Source of the DNA: Rhodobacter sp. | Lineage (GTDB): Bacteria > Pseudomonadota > Alphaproteobacteria > Rhodobacterales > Rhodobacteraceae | Reading direction: 5' to 3' | Length of the DNA: 64,000 nucleotides | Assembly: GCA_027484145.1 (NCBI GenBank) | Contig: JAIXUH010000007.1 | Span: 124,001-188,000 of the forward strand | Shown: in pieces, positions 19,739-29,774 of the stretch | How the letters are laid out: every line of letters starts with the position of its first letter | How positions within the stretch are numbered: the stretch's first letter is position 1 | Notes under the pieces: generated by a model | What the model was told of the DNA's origin: nothing | Databases searched by the model: none | What the model saw: the letters and a program-made list of their open reading frames with translations, nothing else | Made by a program: the position numbers and the translations under genes

Positions 19739-21343
19739 TCATTCAGCAGGAACGGCGTTGTTCGCGTTGACCGCAGCTTTTGCAGGCTGCGCGCGCACCG
19801 TCATCCAAAGGTTATAGGCCATGATAAGCCCGCCGGTCAGATAGAGACCCCCACCCAGCGCACGAACCACATACATCGGGAACTTGGCGGCAACCGTGTC
19901 GGCAAAGGCGTTCACAAGAAAGCCGTTCGCATCCACTTCACGCCACATCAGACCTTCCATGATGCCCGTGACCCACATGGATGAGGCGTAAAGGACGATC
20001 CCGATGGTCGCGAGCCAGAAGTGCCACGACACCAGCGTCAGCGAATACAGGCGTTCGCGGTTCCACAGGCGCGGGGTCAGGAAGTAAAGCACGCCAAAGG
20101 TGATCATGCCGTTCCAGCCCAGCGCACCCGAATGGACGTGACCAATGGTCCAGTCCGTGTAATGCGACAGCGAGTTCACCGCCTTGATCGACATCATCGG
20201 ACCTTCAAAGGTCGACATGCCGTAAAAGCCGATGGAGACCACCATCATCCGGATGATCGGGTCGGTGCGCAACTTGTCCCATGCGCCTGACAGGGTCATC
20301 AGACCGTTGATCATGCCACCCCAGGACGGCATCCACAGGACGACCGAGAACACCATCCCCAAGGTCGCGGCCCAATCGGGCAAGGCGGTATAGTGCAGGT
20401 GGTGCGGACCAGCCCAGATATAAAGGAAGATCAGCGCCCAGAAGTGGATGATCGACAGCTTGTAGCTGAACACCGGCCGTTCGGCCTGTTTCGGCACAAA
20501 GTAATACATCATCCCCAGAAAACCGGCCGTCAGGAAGAAGCCCACCGCATTGTGGCCATACCACCATTGCGTCATGGCATCCTGCACGCCCGAGAACAGC
20601 TGCACCTGCGCGGACCCAAAGATCGAGACCGGAACGGCAAGGTTGTTGACAAGGTGAAGCATCGCCACGGTCAGGATCATCGACAGATAGAACCAGTTGG
20701 CGACATAGATGTGCGGCTCTTTGCGGTGCATCAGCGTGCCCGCGAACACCACGAGGAACGACACCCAGACGATGGTCAGCCAGATATCCACATACCACAC
20801 CGGCTCGGCGTATTCCTTGCCTTGGGTGGCCCCCAGAACATAGCCCGTCGCGGCCAGCACGATGAAAAGCTGATAGCCCCAAAAGGTGAACCACGCGAGG
20901 TTGCCGCCGAACAGACGCACCGCGCTGGTGCGTTGAACCACGTAAAACGCGCTCATGATCAGGGCATTGCCGCCAAAGGCGAAGATCACCGCACTGGTGT
21001 GCAGCGGGCGCAGCCGGCCAAAGTTGCCATAGCCTTGCAGGAATTCGAAGTTGAGTTGCGGAAAGGCCAATTGCGAGGCGATGACCACCCCGACAAGGAA
21101 CCCGACCACGCCCCAGAATGTTGTTGCAATGACGCCGGCACGGATCACCCCATCCATATATTCACCGGTGTTGATCTTTTTCGGCTCATCCATGCCACGC
21201 AGCACCACCAGAAAGGTGATACCGGCGGCCAGCATGATCGTCATGGCATTGACCATATAGGCCAGATCGCGGGCGTAATTGGCCGCGATTGCGGCACTGA
21301 CCGCAACCACGCCAAGTACGACCAACTTAAGGTAGTCCCACAT
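19739..21343 (-). CDS. ccoN: cbb3-type cytochrome c oxidase subunit I
   Basis: [60 protein letters not shown]. Confidence 0.97.
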   Translation of the reverse strand: MWDYLKLVVLGVVAVSAAIAANYARDLAYMVNAMTIMLAAGITFLVVLRGMDEPKKINTGEYMDGVIRAGVIATTFWGVVGFLVGVVIASQLAFPQLNFEFLQGYGNFGRLRPLHTSAVIFAFGGNALIMSAFYVVQRTSAVRLFGGNLAWFTFWGYQLFIVLAATGYVLGATQGKEYAEPVWYVDIWLTIVWVSFLVVFAGTLMHRKEPHIYVANWFYLSMILTVAMLHLVNNLAVPVSIFGSAQVQLFSGVQDAMTQWWYGHNAVGFFLTAGFLGMMYYFVPKQAERPVFSYKLSIIHFWALIFLYIWAGPHHLHYTALPDWAATLGMVFSVVLWMPSWGGMINGLMTLSGAWDKLRTDPIIRMMVVSIGFYGMSTFEGPMMSIKAVNSLSHYTDWTIGHVHSGALGWNGMITFGVLYFLTPRLWNRERLYSLTLVSWHFWLATIGIVLYASSMWVTGIMEGLMWREVDANGFLVNAFADTVAAKFPMYVVRALGGGLYLTGGLIMAYNLWMTVRAQPAKAAVNANNAVPAE

Positions 21344-21450
21344 TTTGCGTCCCTTCGTCTTTTGGCCCGATCCGCGCCCCGACTCGATTCGGGGTCTGGC
21401 CTTGCGCTTTCCGACTGCTGTGCTTTTGCGATAGCCCGCGCCCTTGGGCC

Positions 21451-21464
21451 TTGATCCATATCAA
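21451..21464. promoter_or_regulatory. FNR box TTGATCCATATCAA
   Basis: Exact match to TTGAT-N4-ATCAA consensus between divergent ccoN and usp. Confidence 0.88.
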
Positions 21465-21482
21465 TATCGCGTCGCACTGCCC

Positions 21483-21496
21483 TTGATAGAGGTCAA
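21483..21496. promoter_or_regulatory. Second FNR-like box TTGATAGAGGTCAA
   Basis: 9/10 match to consensus half-sites, 32 bp centre-to-centre from the first. Confidence 0.7.
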
Positions 21497-21552
21497 AGCA
21501 GTCATTTCCTCATTGCACTACCCTGCCACGATACAACCACAGGAGGCGACCC

Positions 21553-22398
21553 ATGGCTTACAAATCCCTTGTCACGATTGCGACCAATGTTCACCGGATT
21601 CCGGGCACCATTGCCGCCGCGGCCAAGGTGGCCGCCGCGAATGATGGCCATCTTGACGTCTTGTGTCTGGGTGTTGACCGTACCCAAGTCGGCTACTCCT
21701 ATGTTGGTGCAGGCGCGGCCATCCTTCAGGTCGCGCTGGACCGGGCCGAAGCCGAGGCGCGCACCCTTGAAGAGGCTGCAAAAGCTGCAATCGCATCCGA
21801 AACCCCAAGCCTGCGCAGCTCTGTCGAGGCGGCGATGACGCAACTTGGCGCTTTGACCGACATCATCGCACAACGCGCGCGGTTTGCCGATTTGGTCATA
21901 TTGCCGCGCCCCTATGGCAAGGACGATGGAGCCGAGGCGGAAGCCGTTGTAGAAGCCGCACTTTTTGAAGGGCAGGCCCCCGTTCTGGTGCTGCCCGACA
22001 CCGGCCTGATGACCGCCACACCCAAGCGCATTGTCATTGCGTGGAACCAGGGCCGCGAGGCAATGGCCGCCGTCCGCCGGGCCCTGCCGTTCCTGAAACA
22101 GGCCGATCTGGTCGATATCACCGTGGTTGACCCGGCGGCACATGGCCCCGAGCGGTCAGATCCGGGTGGTTTGCTGTGCCAGATGCTGGTGCGCCACGGC
22201 GTTCGGGCCGAGGTTTCGGTTCTGGCGCGCACCTTGCCGCGTGTGTCTGACGTGCTGGCGCGGCATGTGCGCGACGTTGATGCCGACATGTTGGTGATGG
22301 GTGCCTATGGCCATTCGCGGTTTCGTGAGGCGATTCTGGGCGGGGCTACGCGCAACATGCTGGAGCAGTCCGAAGTGCCGGTGTTCATGGCGCACTGA
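21553..22398 (+). CDS. Universal stress protein (UspA family), two tandem Usp domains
   Basis: C-terminal LVMGAYGHSRFREAILGGATRNML. Confidence 0.92.
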   Translation: MAYKSLVTIATNVHRIPGTIAAAAKVAAANDGHLDVLCLGVDRTQVGYSYVGAGAAILQVALDRAEAEARTLEEAAKAAIASETPSLRSSVEAAMTQLGALTDIIAQRARFADLVILPRPYGKDDGAEAEAVVEAALFEGQAPVLVLPDTGLMTATPKRIVIAWNQGREAMAAVRRALPFLKQADLVDITVVDPAAHGPERSDPGGLLCQMLVRHGVRAEVSVLARTLPRVSDVLARHVRDVDADMLVMGAYGHSRFREAILGGATRNMLEQSEVPVFMAH

Positions 22399-22424
22399 AC
22401 CCTGCGACGATGCACCACGGGAGT

Positions 22425-22450
22425 GGCGGCCCCTGAACGGGCCGCCTTTT
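22425..22450 (+). terminator. Rho-independent terminator after usp
   Basis: GGCGGCCC-CTGAAC-GGGCCGCC-TTTT. Confidence 0.85.
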
Positions 22451-22455
22451 GCCGG

Positions 22456-23205
22456 TCAGACGAGGAAACCGCCGTCGCTGTCGTCGCCGGTTTCTTCCAT
22501 CAGTGCGTCAAAGTTGCGCACGACAACGTGGCGCTTGCCTTCCAGTTCGATGATTCCGTCCTTGCGCAGGGCACTGATCTGGCGGCTGACGGTTTCCAGC
22601 GTCAGGCCAAGGTAATCGGCCATTTCTTCGCGCGTCAGCGGCAGGTCGAACACGATGGCCCCCTTGGGCGCCTTCAGCTTCAGGCTGGCATCGCGGCGGG
22701 CGATGATGGCCAGGAGCGACGCGATCTTTTCACGCGCCGTCTTGCGCCCCAACAGCAGCATCCATTCGCGCGCGGCATCCAGTTCGTCCAGCGTCATTTC
22801 CAGCAGGCGCTGCGCGATATGCGGGGTGCTGGACATCAACTCTTCGAACGGCTTCTTGCGAAAACAGCACATCACAAGGTCAGTGGTCGCTGTCACATCA
22901 TAGGCGGCCACGGCGCGGCCGGGGCGGCCGACAAAATCTGACGGCAACAGCAGCCCCACCATCTGACGGCGGCCGTCTTCCATCGTCTGGGTCAGCGTGG
23001 CGATGCCGGTCACGACCGAGGCCACGAAATCCATCCGGTCGCCCGACCAGATCAGCGTCTGCCCGGCCTGATAACTGCGATAGTATTTGATCTGTTCCAG
23101 CTTGATCAGTTCATCCGTTTCACACCGGGCGCAGACCGCGCGGTGGCGGATCGGACAATCGGCGCAATCATGGACCGGCGCGTGCATGTCGTGGTGGACA
23201 GCCAT
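22456..23205 (-). CDS. fnrL: Crp/Fnr family regulator with Fe-S cysteines (FnrL-type)
   Basis: CADCPIRHRAVCARC cysteine cluster, LVMCCFRKKPFEEL, HTH LTREEMADYLGLTLETVSRQISAL. Confidence 0.93.
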   Translation of the reverse strand: MAVHHDMHAPVHDCADCPIRHRAVCARCETDELIKLEQIKYYRSYQAGQTLIWSGDRMDFVASVVTGIATLTQTMEDGRRQMVGLLLPSDFVGRPGRAVAAYDVTATTDLVMCCFRKKPFEELMSSTPHIAQRLLEMTLDELDAAREWMLLLGRKTAREKIASLLAIIARRDASLKLKAPKGAIVFDLPLTREEMADYLGLTLETVSRQISALRKDGIIELEGKRHVVVRNFDALMEETGDDSDGGFLV

Positions 23206-23222
23206 GTCAGCCCTTCCTTCGT

Positions 23223-23236
23223 TTGATCTGCATCAA
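23223..23236. promoter_or_regulatory. FNR box TTGATCTGCATCAA between fnrL and hemN
   Basis: Exact match to TTGAT-N4-ATCAA in the divergent intergenic region. Confidence 0.88.
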
Positions 23237-23270
23237 GGCAGACCCATTTCGGTTCACGCAGGGTATGGGA

Positions 23271-24626
23271 ATGACACAAGAATCGCAACTCATGCGGCTT
23301 GGTCTTTTTGACGCGCGGGTGCCACGGTATACGAGTTATCCCACGGCCCCGCATTTCGGCGCGTCAGTAGACCCGGCCTTGTTCGCAAGCTGGATCGAGC
23401 AGATCCCGCACGGCGCCGCAATTTCGCTCTATCTGCATGTGCCGTTCTGTCGGAGGCTGTGCTGGTTCTGCGCCTGTCGCACCCAAGGCACAAGTTCGGA
23501 TGACCCGGTCATTGCCTATGCCAAAACGCTGAAGGCAGAGATTGCCCTGCTGAAAAGCCACCTGCCACAGGGTGTTCGCCTTGCGCGCCTGCACTGGGGG
23601 GGTGGCACGCCGACGATGTTGCCCGCCGCAGAAATGCGGGCCTTGGCCGAGGCGATCTTTGACACGGCGCCCTTGGCCCAAGGGGCGGAATTTTCGGTCG
23701 AGATTGACCCCAATGAGATTGATGCCGAACGGCTGGATGCCCTGACCGACAGCGGCATGAACCGTGCCTCAATCGGGGTGCAGGATTTTGACCCCCTGAT
23801 CCAGTCGGCCATTGGCCGCGAGCAAAGCTATGACGTCACCAAACGGGTCGTCGATATGGTGCGCGAGCGTGGCGTGCATTCGCTGAACGCCGATATCCTT
23901 TATGGCCTGCCGCACCAGACCACCGCCCGCATCGCGGATTCGGTGCAAAAGCTGTTGTCGCTCTCACCTGACCGTGTGGCCCTTTACGGCTATGCCCATG
24001 TGCCGTGGATGAGCCGCCGGCAGCAGATGATTCCGTCTGACGCGATGCCCACCCCGGAAGAGCGGCTGCGCCTGTTTGAAACCGCCGCAAAGCTGTTCTT
24101 GTGGGATGGCTATGACGAGATCGGGATCGACCATTTTGCCCGCCCCACGGATACCATGGCGATCGCCCAGCGGACCGGGCATCTGCGGCGCAACTTTCAG
24201 GGGTATACCGATGACACCGCGCCGGTGCTGGTGGGCCTTGGGGCCTCATCGATCTCGCGGTTTCCGCAGGGCTTTGCCCAGAACGTTTCGGGCACCTCAG
24301 ATCATACCAAAGCCATCCGCGCGGGGCATTTCTCAACCCACCGCGGGCATGTGTTTTCCGGCGAGGACAAGGCCCGCGCCCGCATGATCGAGGCGTTGAT
24401 GTGTGACTTCCGCATTAATCGCGCCGAAATTCTGGCCGAAGGCGGGATGAGCGCGGCAACGCTGGACCAGTTGTTGCGCGATGCGGCGGCCGCGTTTCCC
24501 GGCATGGTCACGCTGACACCCGACAGCTTGTTCGTTCCGGCTCATGCCCGGCCCCTGACGCGAATGATCGCCCGCACCTTTGATGCCTTTGACCAGACCA
24601 AGGCACAGCATTCGGCCGCCATCTGA
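23271..24626 (+). CDS. hemN: Oxygen-independent coproporphyrinogen III oxidase
   Basis: VPRYTSYPTAPHFG, LYLHVPFCRRLCWFCACRT radical-SAM CxxxCxxC, GGGTPTML; start at ATG 23271 or 23265. Confidence 0.94.
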   Translation: MTQESQLMRLGLFDARVPRYTSYPTAPHFGASVDPALFASWIEQIPHGAAISLYLHVPFCRRLCWFCACRTQGTSSDDPVIAYAKTLKAEIALLKSHLPQGVRLARLHWGGGTPTMLPAAEMRALAEAIFDTAPLAQGAEFSVEIDPNEIDAERLDALTDSGMNRASIGVQDFDPLIQSAIGREQSYDVTKRVVDMVRERGVHSLNADILYGLPHQTTARIADSVQKLLSLSPDRVALYGYAHVPWMSRRQQMIPSDAMPTPEERLRLFETAAKLFLWDGYDEIGIDHFARPTDTMAIAQRTGHLRRNFQGYTDDTAPVLVGLGASSISRFPQGFAQNVSGTSDHTKAIRAGHFSTHRGHVFSGEDKARARMIEALMCDFRINRAEILAEGGMSAATLDQLLRDAAAAFPGMVTLTPDSLFVPAHARPLTRMIARTFDAFDQTKAQHSAAI

Positions 24627-24658
24627 CGCCCCTTTGGCGGGGCCTCGGTAGACCCCCG

Positions 24659-25894
24659 TCAGGCCCCGGTTTTGGGGCCAAAGCCTTCCACATACCGGAC
24701 CATGCGCGGCAGGCAGACGCTGCGCAGGTCATAGTTTGCAATCGCCATGTCGCGCGCCGCCTGACGCAGGGGGGCAAACCGTTCTGGCTGGGCCAAGGCT
24801 TCGGTCAGGGTCTGTGACCAGCCTTTGACATCAAAGAAATCAACCAGAAGGCCGTTTTCGCCGTGCACCAGCACCTCTTGCACAGGCGCAGTCCGCGACC
24901 CGACAACAAGGCAGCCTGCGGCCATCGCCTCCAGCATCGACCATGACAGCACGAAGGGATAGGTCAGATAGGCATGTGCGCGGCTGACCTGCATGATCGA
25001 CACAAAGGTCGCATAGGGCACCTTGCCCATGAAATGCACGCGGTTCAGATCAAGGCGGTCGCGCACCTCGGACCGGATCTTTTCCTTCCAGCCCTTTTCG
25101 CCCTTGGGCGCGCTGCCATAGCTGACCTCATCGCCGCCGACGATGACCACTTGCGCGTTGGGGCGGGCCGCCAGAATCTCGGGCAGCGCCCGCATGAAAA
25201 TGTGATAGCCGCGATAGGGTTCGAGATTGCGGTTCACAAAGGTCAGGATTTCCTCGCCCGCCTTCAGCACGCGCCCGCCCGGAACCGTAACCGAGGCCGC
25301 GGGATTTGGCGACATTACCGCCGTGTCCACCCCGTCGTGTATCACCTCCAGCATCTTGCGCAGGCTGGGCGGATAGGTCGAGGCTTGCCACGCAGTTGGC
25401 GACAGGCCCGCATCCGCATGAATCAAGGCCTGCCCCAGATGGGCTGCACGCCCTTGTGCTATCATGACCTGATCAAAGCTGGGCGGCGAAAACTCGGGGT
25501 CAAAGCCGACATCGGCCCCGGTGCCCTTGTAGTAGAACTCGGCATAGACGATCAGCTTGGCGGTCGGCCAGACTTCCTTCAGAAACAGCGTCTCGCCCCA
25601 GCCCGAATGACCAAAGATCACGTCGGGCACATATCCCTCTTTGTCGCGCAGTTGCAGCGCCGTCCGGGCGACGATCACGCCACGGTCGCTCATGGTGGTG
25701 AAGTTGCGGCCCAGACGGGTCTGCACCGGGTCAATCTTTTGCGCCTCGAACTTGTAGCGCAGGGTCTTGACCGTGCTTTGGCGGTTGTTGCCCGCATCTG
25801 TCAGGGCCAGCACATCATGGCCTCGGCGGGCCAGTTCGGGGGCAAGATGCAAAAATTGGCCGGGGAAATTCTGGTGGATAAACAGGATCTTCAC
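24659..25894 (-). CDS. Glycosyltransferase family 4
   Basis: [75 protein letters not shown]. Confidence 0.88.
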   Translation of the reverse strand: MKILFIHQNFPGQFLHLAPELARRGHDVLALTDAGNNRQSTVKTLRYKFEAQKIDPVQTRLGRNFTTMSDRGVIVARTALQLRDKEGYVPDVIFGHSGWGETLFLKEVWPTAKLIVYAEFYYKGTGADVGFDPEFSPPSFDQVMIAQGRAAHLGQALIHADAGLSPTAWQASTYPPSLRKMLEVIHDGVDTAVMSPNPAASVTVPGGRVLKAGEEILTFVNRNLEPYRGYHIFMRALPEILAARPNAQVVIVGGDEVSYGSAPKGEKGWKEKIRSEVRDRLDLNRVHFMGKVPYATFVSIMQVSRAHAYLTYPFVLSWSMLEAMAAGCLVVGSRTAPVQEVLVHGENGLLVDFFDVKGWSQTLTEALAQPERFAPLRQAARDMAIANYDLRSVCLPRMVRYVEGFGPKTGA

Positions 25895-27489
25895 GCCAAA
25901 GCCTCTCCCTCGCCAAAGGCTGCCGCCATCAGGGTACGGGTATAGTCGGATTGCGGGTTGCTGAACAGGGTGGCGGCATCGCCTGCCTCGACCACGTCAC
26001 CCGCGCGCATCACCATCACCTTGTGCGCCATGGCGCGCACCACCCGCAGGTCATGGCTGATGAAGATATAGGCCAGACCCCATTTGCGCTGCAATTCGCG
26101 CAGCAGGCCCACGATCTGCACCTGCACGGTCATGTCCAGCGCCGATGTCGGCTCGTCCAGCACCACCAGTTTCGGGCGCAGGATCATGGCGCGCGCGATG
26201 GCGATGCGCTGCCGCTGCCCGCCGGAAAACTCGTGCGGATAGCGACCCATGGTGGCGGGGTCCAGTCCGACCTCGGTCATGATCGCGGCCACCTTGGCCT
26301 GACGTTCGGCCGCCGTGTCGCTGCCATGCAGGGCCAGCCCTTCGGCGATGATTTCCTGCACCGTCATACGCGGTGACAGGCTGCCATAGGGGTCTTGGAA
26401 CACGATCTGCATGTCGCGGCGGAAGGGTCGCATCTGCGCCCCCGACAGGCCCGAGATATCGCGCCCCAACAGCACCACCGGCCCCTGCGATGGCACCAGC
26501 CGCAGAATGGCCAGTGCCAGCGTCGTCTTTCCGGAACCGCTTTCGCCCACAATCCCCAGCGTCTCGCCCGCCCGCACCGAAAGGGTGGCCGCGTTCACCG
26601 CCTTGACGTGGCCCACCGTGCGCCGCATCAGGCCCGCCTGAATCGGGAACCAAATCCGCAGTTTCTCGGTATGCACCACGTCGGCCGCATCGCCGGCAAT
26701 CGGGTCAGGGCGGCCTTTGGGCTCTGCCGCCAGCAGCTTTTGCGTATAGGGATGCTGGGGATTGGCGAAAATCTCGGCAGTTTTGCCCTGTTCGACAATC
26801 TCGCCGCCCTGCATCACACAGACACGGTCAGCAATACGCCGCACAATGCCAAGGTCATGGGTGATGAACAGCAGGCTCAGCCCTTCGGCCTTTTTCAGAT
26901 CGGCCAGCAGATCAAGGATCTGCGCTTGAATCGTCACATCCAGCGCGGTTGTCGGCTCGTCCGCGATCAGCAGGTCCGGCCCGTTGGCAAGTGCCATGGC
27001 GATCATTACCCGCTGCCGCTGCCCGCCTGACAACTGGTGTGGATAGGCGCCAAGGCGGCTTTCGGCGTCGCGAATGCCAACCTTGGCCAAGAGGTCCAGG
27101 ATACGCGCCCGCGCCGCTACGCCCGACAGCCCCTGATGCAGCGCAAGGCTTTCGGCAAGCTGCTTTTCAATGGTGTGCAGCGGGTTCAGGCTGGTCATCG
27201 GCTCTTGAAAAATAAAGCTGATGTCATTGCCCCGCACCCGGCGCAGATCGCCCTCGGAGACGCCGATCATCTGCCGCCCGTTATAGGTGACAGACCCTTC
27301 GATCTGCGCGTTATCCCCCAGAAGCGACACAGTCGACAGCGCTGTGACCGATTTGCCTGACCCGCTTTCGCCGACCAGCGCCACCGTCTCGCCCTTGCCC
27401 ACGGTAAAGCTGACGCCCCTGACCGCCTCGATCAGGCGGCCATCCTGACGAAAGCTGATCCGCAGGCCCGAAACCTCAAGCACACTCAT
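25891..27489 (-). CDS. yejF: Microcin C/oligopeptide-type ABC transporter, fused dual ATP-binding protein (YejF-like)
   Basis: Two Walker A motifs ([17 protein letters not shown]), two [16 protein letters not shown] signatures. Confidence 0.9.
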   Translation of the reverse strand: MSVLEVSGLRISFRQDGRLIEAVRGVSFTVGKGETVALVGESGSGKSVTALSTVSLLGDNAQIEGSVTYNGRQMIGVSEGDLRRVRGNDISFIFQEPMTSLNPLHTIEKQLAESLALHQGLSGVAARARILDLLAKVGIRDAESRLGAYPHQLSGGQRQRVMIAMALANGPDLLIADEPTTALDVTIQAQILDLLADLKKAEGLSLLFITHDLGIVRRIADRVCVMQGGEIVEQGKTAEIFANPQHPYTQKLLAAEPKGRPDPIAGDAADVVHTEKLRIWFPIQAGLMRRTVGHVKAVNAATLSVRAGETLGIVGESGSGKTTLALAILRLVPSQGPVVLLGRDISGLSGAQMRPFRRDMQIVFQDPYGSLSPRMTVQEIIAEGLALHGSDTAAERQAKVAAIMTEVGLDPATMGRYPHEFSGGQRQRIAIARAMILRPKLVVLDEPTSALDMTVQVQIVGLLRELQRKWGLAYIFISHDLRVVRAMAHKVMVMRAGDVVEAGDAATLFSNPQSDYTRTLMAAAFGEGEALA

Positions 27490-28601
27490 TGAAAGGTCTT
27501 TCGCGGATCAAAGGCATCGCGCACGCCTTCAAAGATGAACACCAGAAGCGACAGCATGATGGCAAAGGTGAAGAACGCCGTGAAGCCGAGCCATGGCGCC
27601 TGCAGGTTCTGCTTGGCCTGCTGCGTCATCTCGCCCAAACTTGGCGCGCTGGAGGGCAGGCCGAACCCCAGAAAATCAAGCGCGGTCAGCGACCCGATGG
27701 TGCCCGTGATGATAAAAGGCAGCATCGTCACCGTGGCCACCATCGCATTGGGCAGCACGTGGCGGAACATGATCACCCGGTCGGGCACGCCAAGTGCCCG
27801 TGCGGCCCGCACATATTCAAAGTTGCGCGCCCGCAGGAATTCGGCCCGCACCACCCCGACAAGGCCGGTCCAGCCGAAGAGCACCATCAGGAACACCAAT
27901 ATCCAGAAGTTCATCGTGAAGATCGCGGCCACGATGATGATCACGTAAAGCGTGGGCGTGGCCCCCCAGATCTCGATGATGCGCTGAAAGATCAGGTCGG
28001 TCAGGCCGCCGAAATACCCCTGCACGGCGCCTGCGGCGATGCCGATAACGGATGTCAGCACCGTGACGATCAGCGCGAAACTAACCGACAGCCGAAAGCC
28101 ATAGATCACCCGCGCCAGCACATCGCGCGCGGTGTCATCGGTGCCCAGCCAATGGTCGGCGTCCGGGGCCGAAGGCGCGGCCTTGCCGATATCGTTGATG
28201 GTGTTGAAGCTGTAGGGGATCAGCGGCCAGACGATCCAGCCCGGCTGAAAATCCTCGACCGCCTCGCTCCATGATCCGTTCTGAATGCCCGAGATCACAT
28301 CTTCGGGCGCATCCCAGCATTCTTCGGACCCGCCCGACAGGATCAGGCACTGCACCTCGATGTCCTTGTATTTCGCCTCGGTGCGGAAATCGCCGCCAAA
28401 GGCGGTTTCGGGGTAAAACTGCGCCACCGGCACATGCAATTCACCCCGGAACGACACCAACAGCGGCTTGTCGTTCGCCACAACCTCGGCGCACAGCGAA
28501 AGGCCATACAGGATGCTGAACAGAATCAGCGACCAATAGGCCCGGCGATTGGCCTTGAAATTGCGCCAGCGGCGTTGATTCAGCGGGGAAAGTGCCATCA
28601 T
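27486..28601 (-). CDS. yejE: ABC transporter permease (YejE-like)
   Basis: [42 protein letters not shown] permease signature; [17 protein letters not shown]. Confidence 0.9.
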   Translation of the reverse strand: MMALSPLNQRRWRNFKANRRAYWSLILFSILYGLSLCAEVVANDKPLLVSFRGELHVPVAQFYPETAFGGDFRTEAKYKDIEVQCLILSGGSEECWDAPEDVISGIQNGSWSEAVEDFQPGWIVWPLIPYSFNTINDIGKAAPSAPDADHWLGTDDTARDVLARVIYGFRLSVSFALIVTVLTSVIGIAAGAVQGYFGGLTDLIFQRIIEIWGATPTLYVIIIVAAIFTMNFWILVFLMVLFGWTGLVGVVRAEFLRARNFEYVRAARALGVPDRVIMFRHVLPNAMVATVTMLPFIITGTIGSLTALDFLGFGLPSSAPSLGEMTQQAKQNLQAPWLGFTAFFTFAIMLSLLVFIFEGVRDAFDPRKTFQ

Positions 28602-29749
28602 CCCCTCCGGTCAAAGTCGATCCGCGGATCGACCCAGACATACATCAGGTCTGACAGAATGCCGACGACAAGGCCGATCAGCCCGAAGAAGAACAAGGTG
28701 CCAAAGATCACCGGGTAATCCCGTTCCACCGCTGCGCGGAACCCCAGTTGCCCCAGACCATCCAGCGAAAAGATCGTCTCGATGATCAGGGACGACCCAA
28801 AGAACACCGACAGGAACAGCCCCGGAAAGCCCGCGATCACGATCAGCATGGCATTGCGGAACACGTGGCCATACAGAACCCGGTTTTCCGTCAGCCCCTT
28901 GGCGCGGGCGGTCATGACATATTGCTTCTTGATCTCGTCCAGAAAGCTGTTCTTGGTCAACAGCGTCAGCGTGGCAAAGCTGGAGATGGTCGAAGCCACT
29001 ACGGGCAGCGTGATGTGCCACAGATAGTCGGCAATCTTGCCCAGCATCGACAGGTCTTCGAAATTGTCCGATGTCAGGCCGCGCAACGGGAACCAGCGCA
29101 CGAAACTGCCGCCGGCAAACAGCACCAACAGCATGATGGCGAACAGAAATCCCGGAATGGCATAGGCCGCGATAATCACGCCGCTGGTCCATGTGTCAAA
29201 GGGAGAGCCATCCTTCATCGCCTTGCGGATGCCCAGCGGGATCGAGATCAGGTAGGCAATCACCGTGGACCACAGGCCAAGGGTGATCGACACGGGCAGC
29301 TTTTCCCAGACCAGATCCAGCACGCCGATGGAGCGGAAATGGCTTTCGCCAAAGTCGAACTGCACATAGTTCCACATCATGATGAAGAACCGCTCGACCG
29401 CCGGGATCTTTTCCTTGACGCAGCCCTCGGCCTTGACCGAAGGCTCGCCCACAAATCCTGGCTCGCACACGATGCGGGCAAAACCGAACTGCACCTCAAG
29501 CTCGGCCAGAAAGTCCGGGTCCAGCCCCTTGGCGCCCACATATCCGCTGTCAGTGGCACCTTGCTGTTCCACCCCGGCATCGCCAGAACCGCTGATGGCC
29601 TGAATAGAGTCACCGCCCCCTTCGATCCGGGCCAGCACCTGTTCGATCGGCCCGCCGGGAACGAACTGGGTCAGGCCAAAGTTGATGATCATGATCCCGA
29701 CCAAGGTCGGAATGATCAGCAGCATCCGCCGCAGGATATAGGCGCCCAT
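28598..29749 (-). CDS. yejB: ABC transporter permease (YejB-like)
   Basis: [56 protein letters not shown]. Confidence 0.9.
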   Translation of the reverse strand: MGAYILRRMLLIIPTLVGIMIINFGLTQFVPGGPIEQVLARIEGGGDSIQAISGSGDAGVEQQGATDSGYVGAKGLDPDFLAELEVQFGFARIVCEPGFVGEPSVKAEGCVKEKIPAVERFFIMMWNYVQFDFGESHFRSIGVLDLVWEKLPVSITLGLWSTVIAYLISIPLGIRKAMKDGSPFDTWTSGVIIAAYAIPGFLFAIMLLVLFAGGSFVRWFPLRGLTSDNFEDLSMLGKIADYLWHITLPVVASTISSFATLTLLTKNSFLDEIKKQYVMTARAKGLTENRVLYGHVFRNAMLIVIAGFPGLFLSVFFGSSLIIETIFSLDGLGQLGFRAAVERDYPVIFGTLFFFGLIGLVVGILSDLMYVWVDPRIDFDRRG

Positions 29750-29774
29750 CTGATCAGCCTGCCCGTTCTTGTTG

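Noticed and set aside
23223-23264. Upstream TTG start for hemN suggested by ORF track
   Set aside because: The TTG lies within the FNR box; ATG at 23265/23271 matches expected HemN N-terminus length before RYTSYP.
6412-24626. Presence of both hemF and hemN as an oddity
   Set aside because: Facultative bacteria commonly carry both aerobic and oxygen-independent enzymes.
24627-24658. GCCCCTTTGGCGGGGC between hemN and the glycosyltransferase as a terminator
   Set aside because: Short stem with no T tract on either strand; not convincing enough to list.
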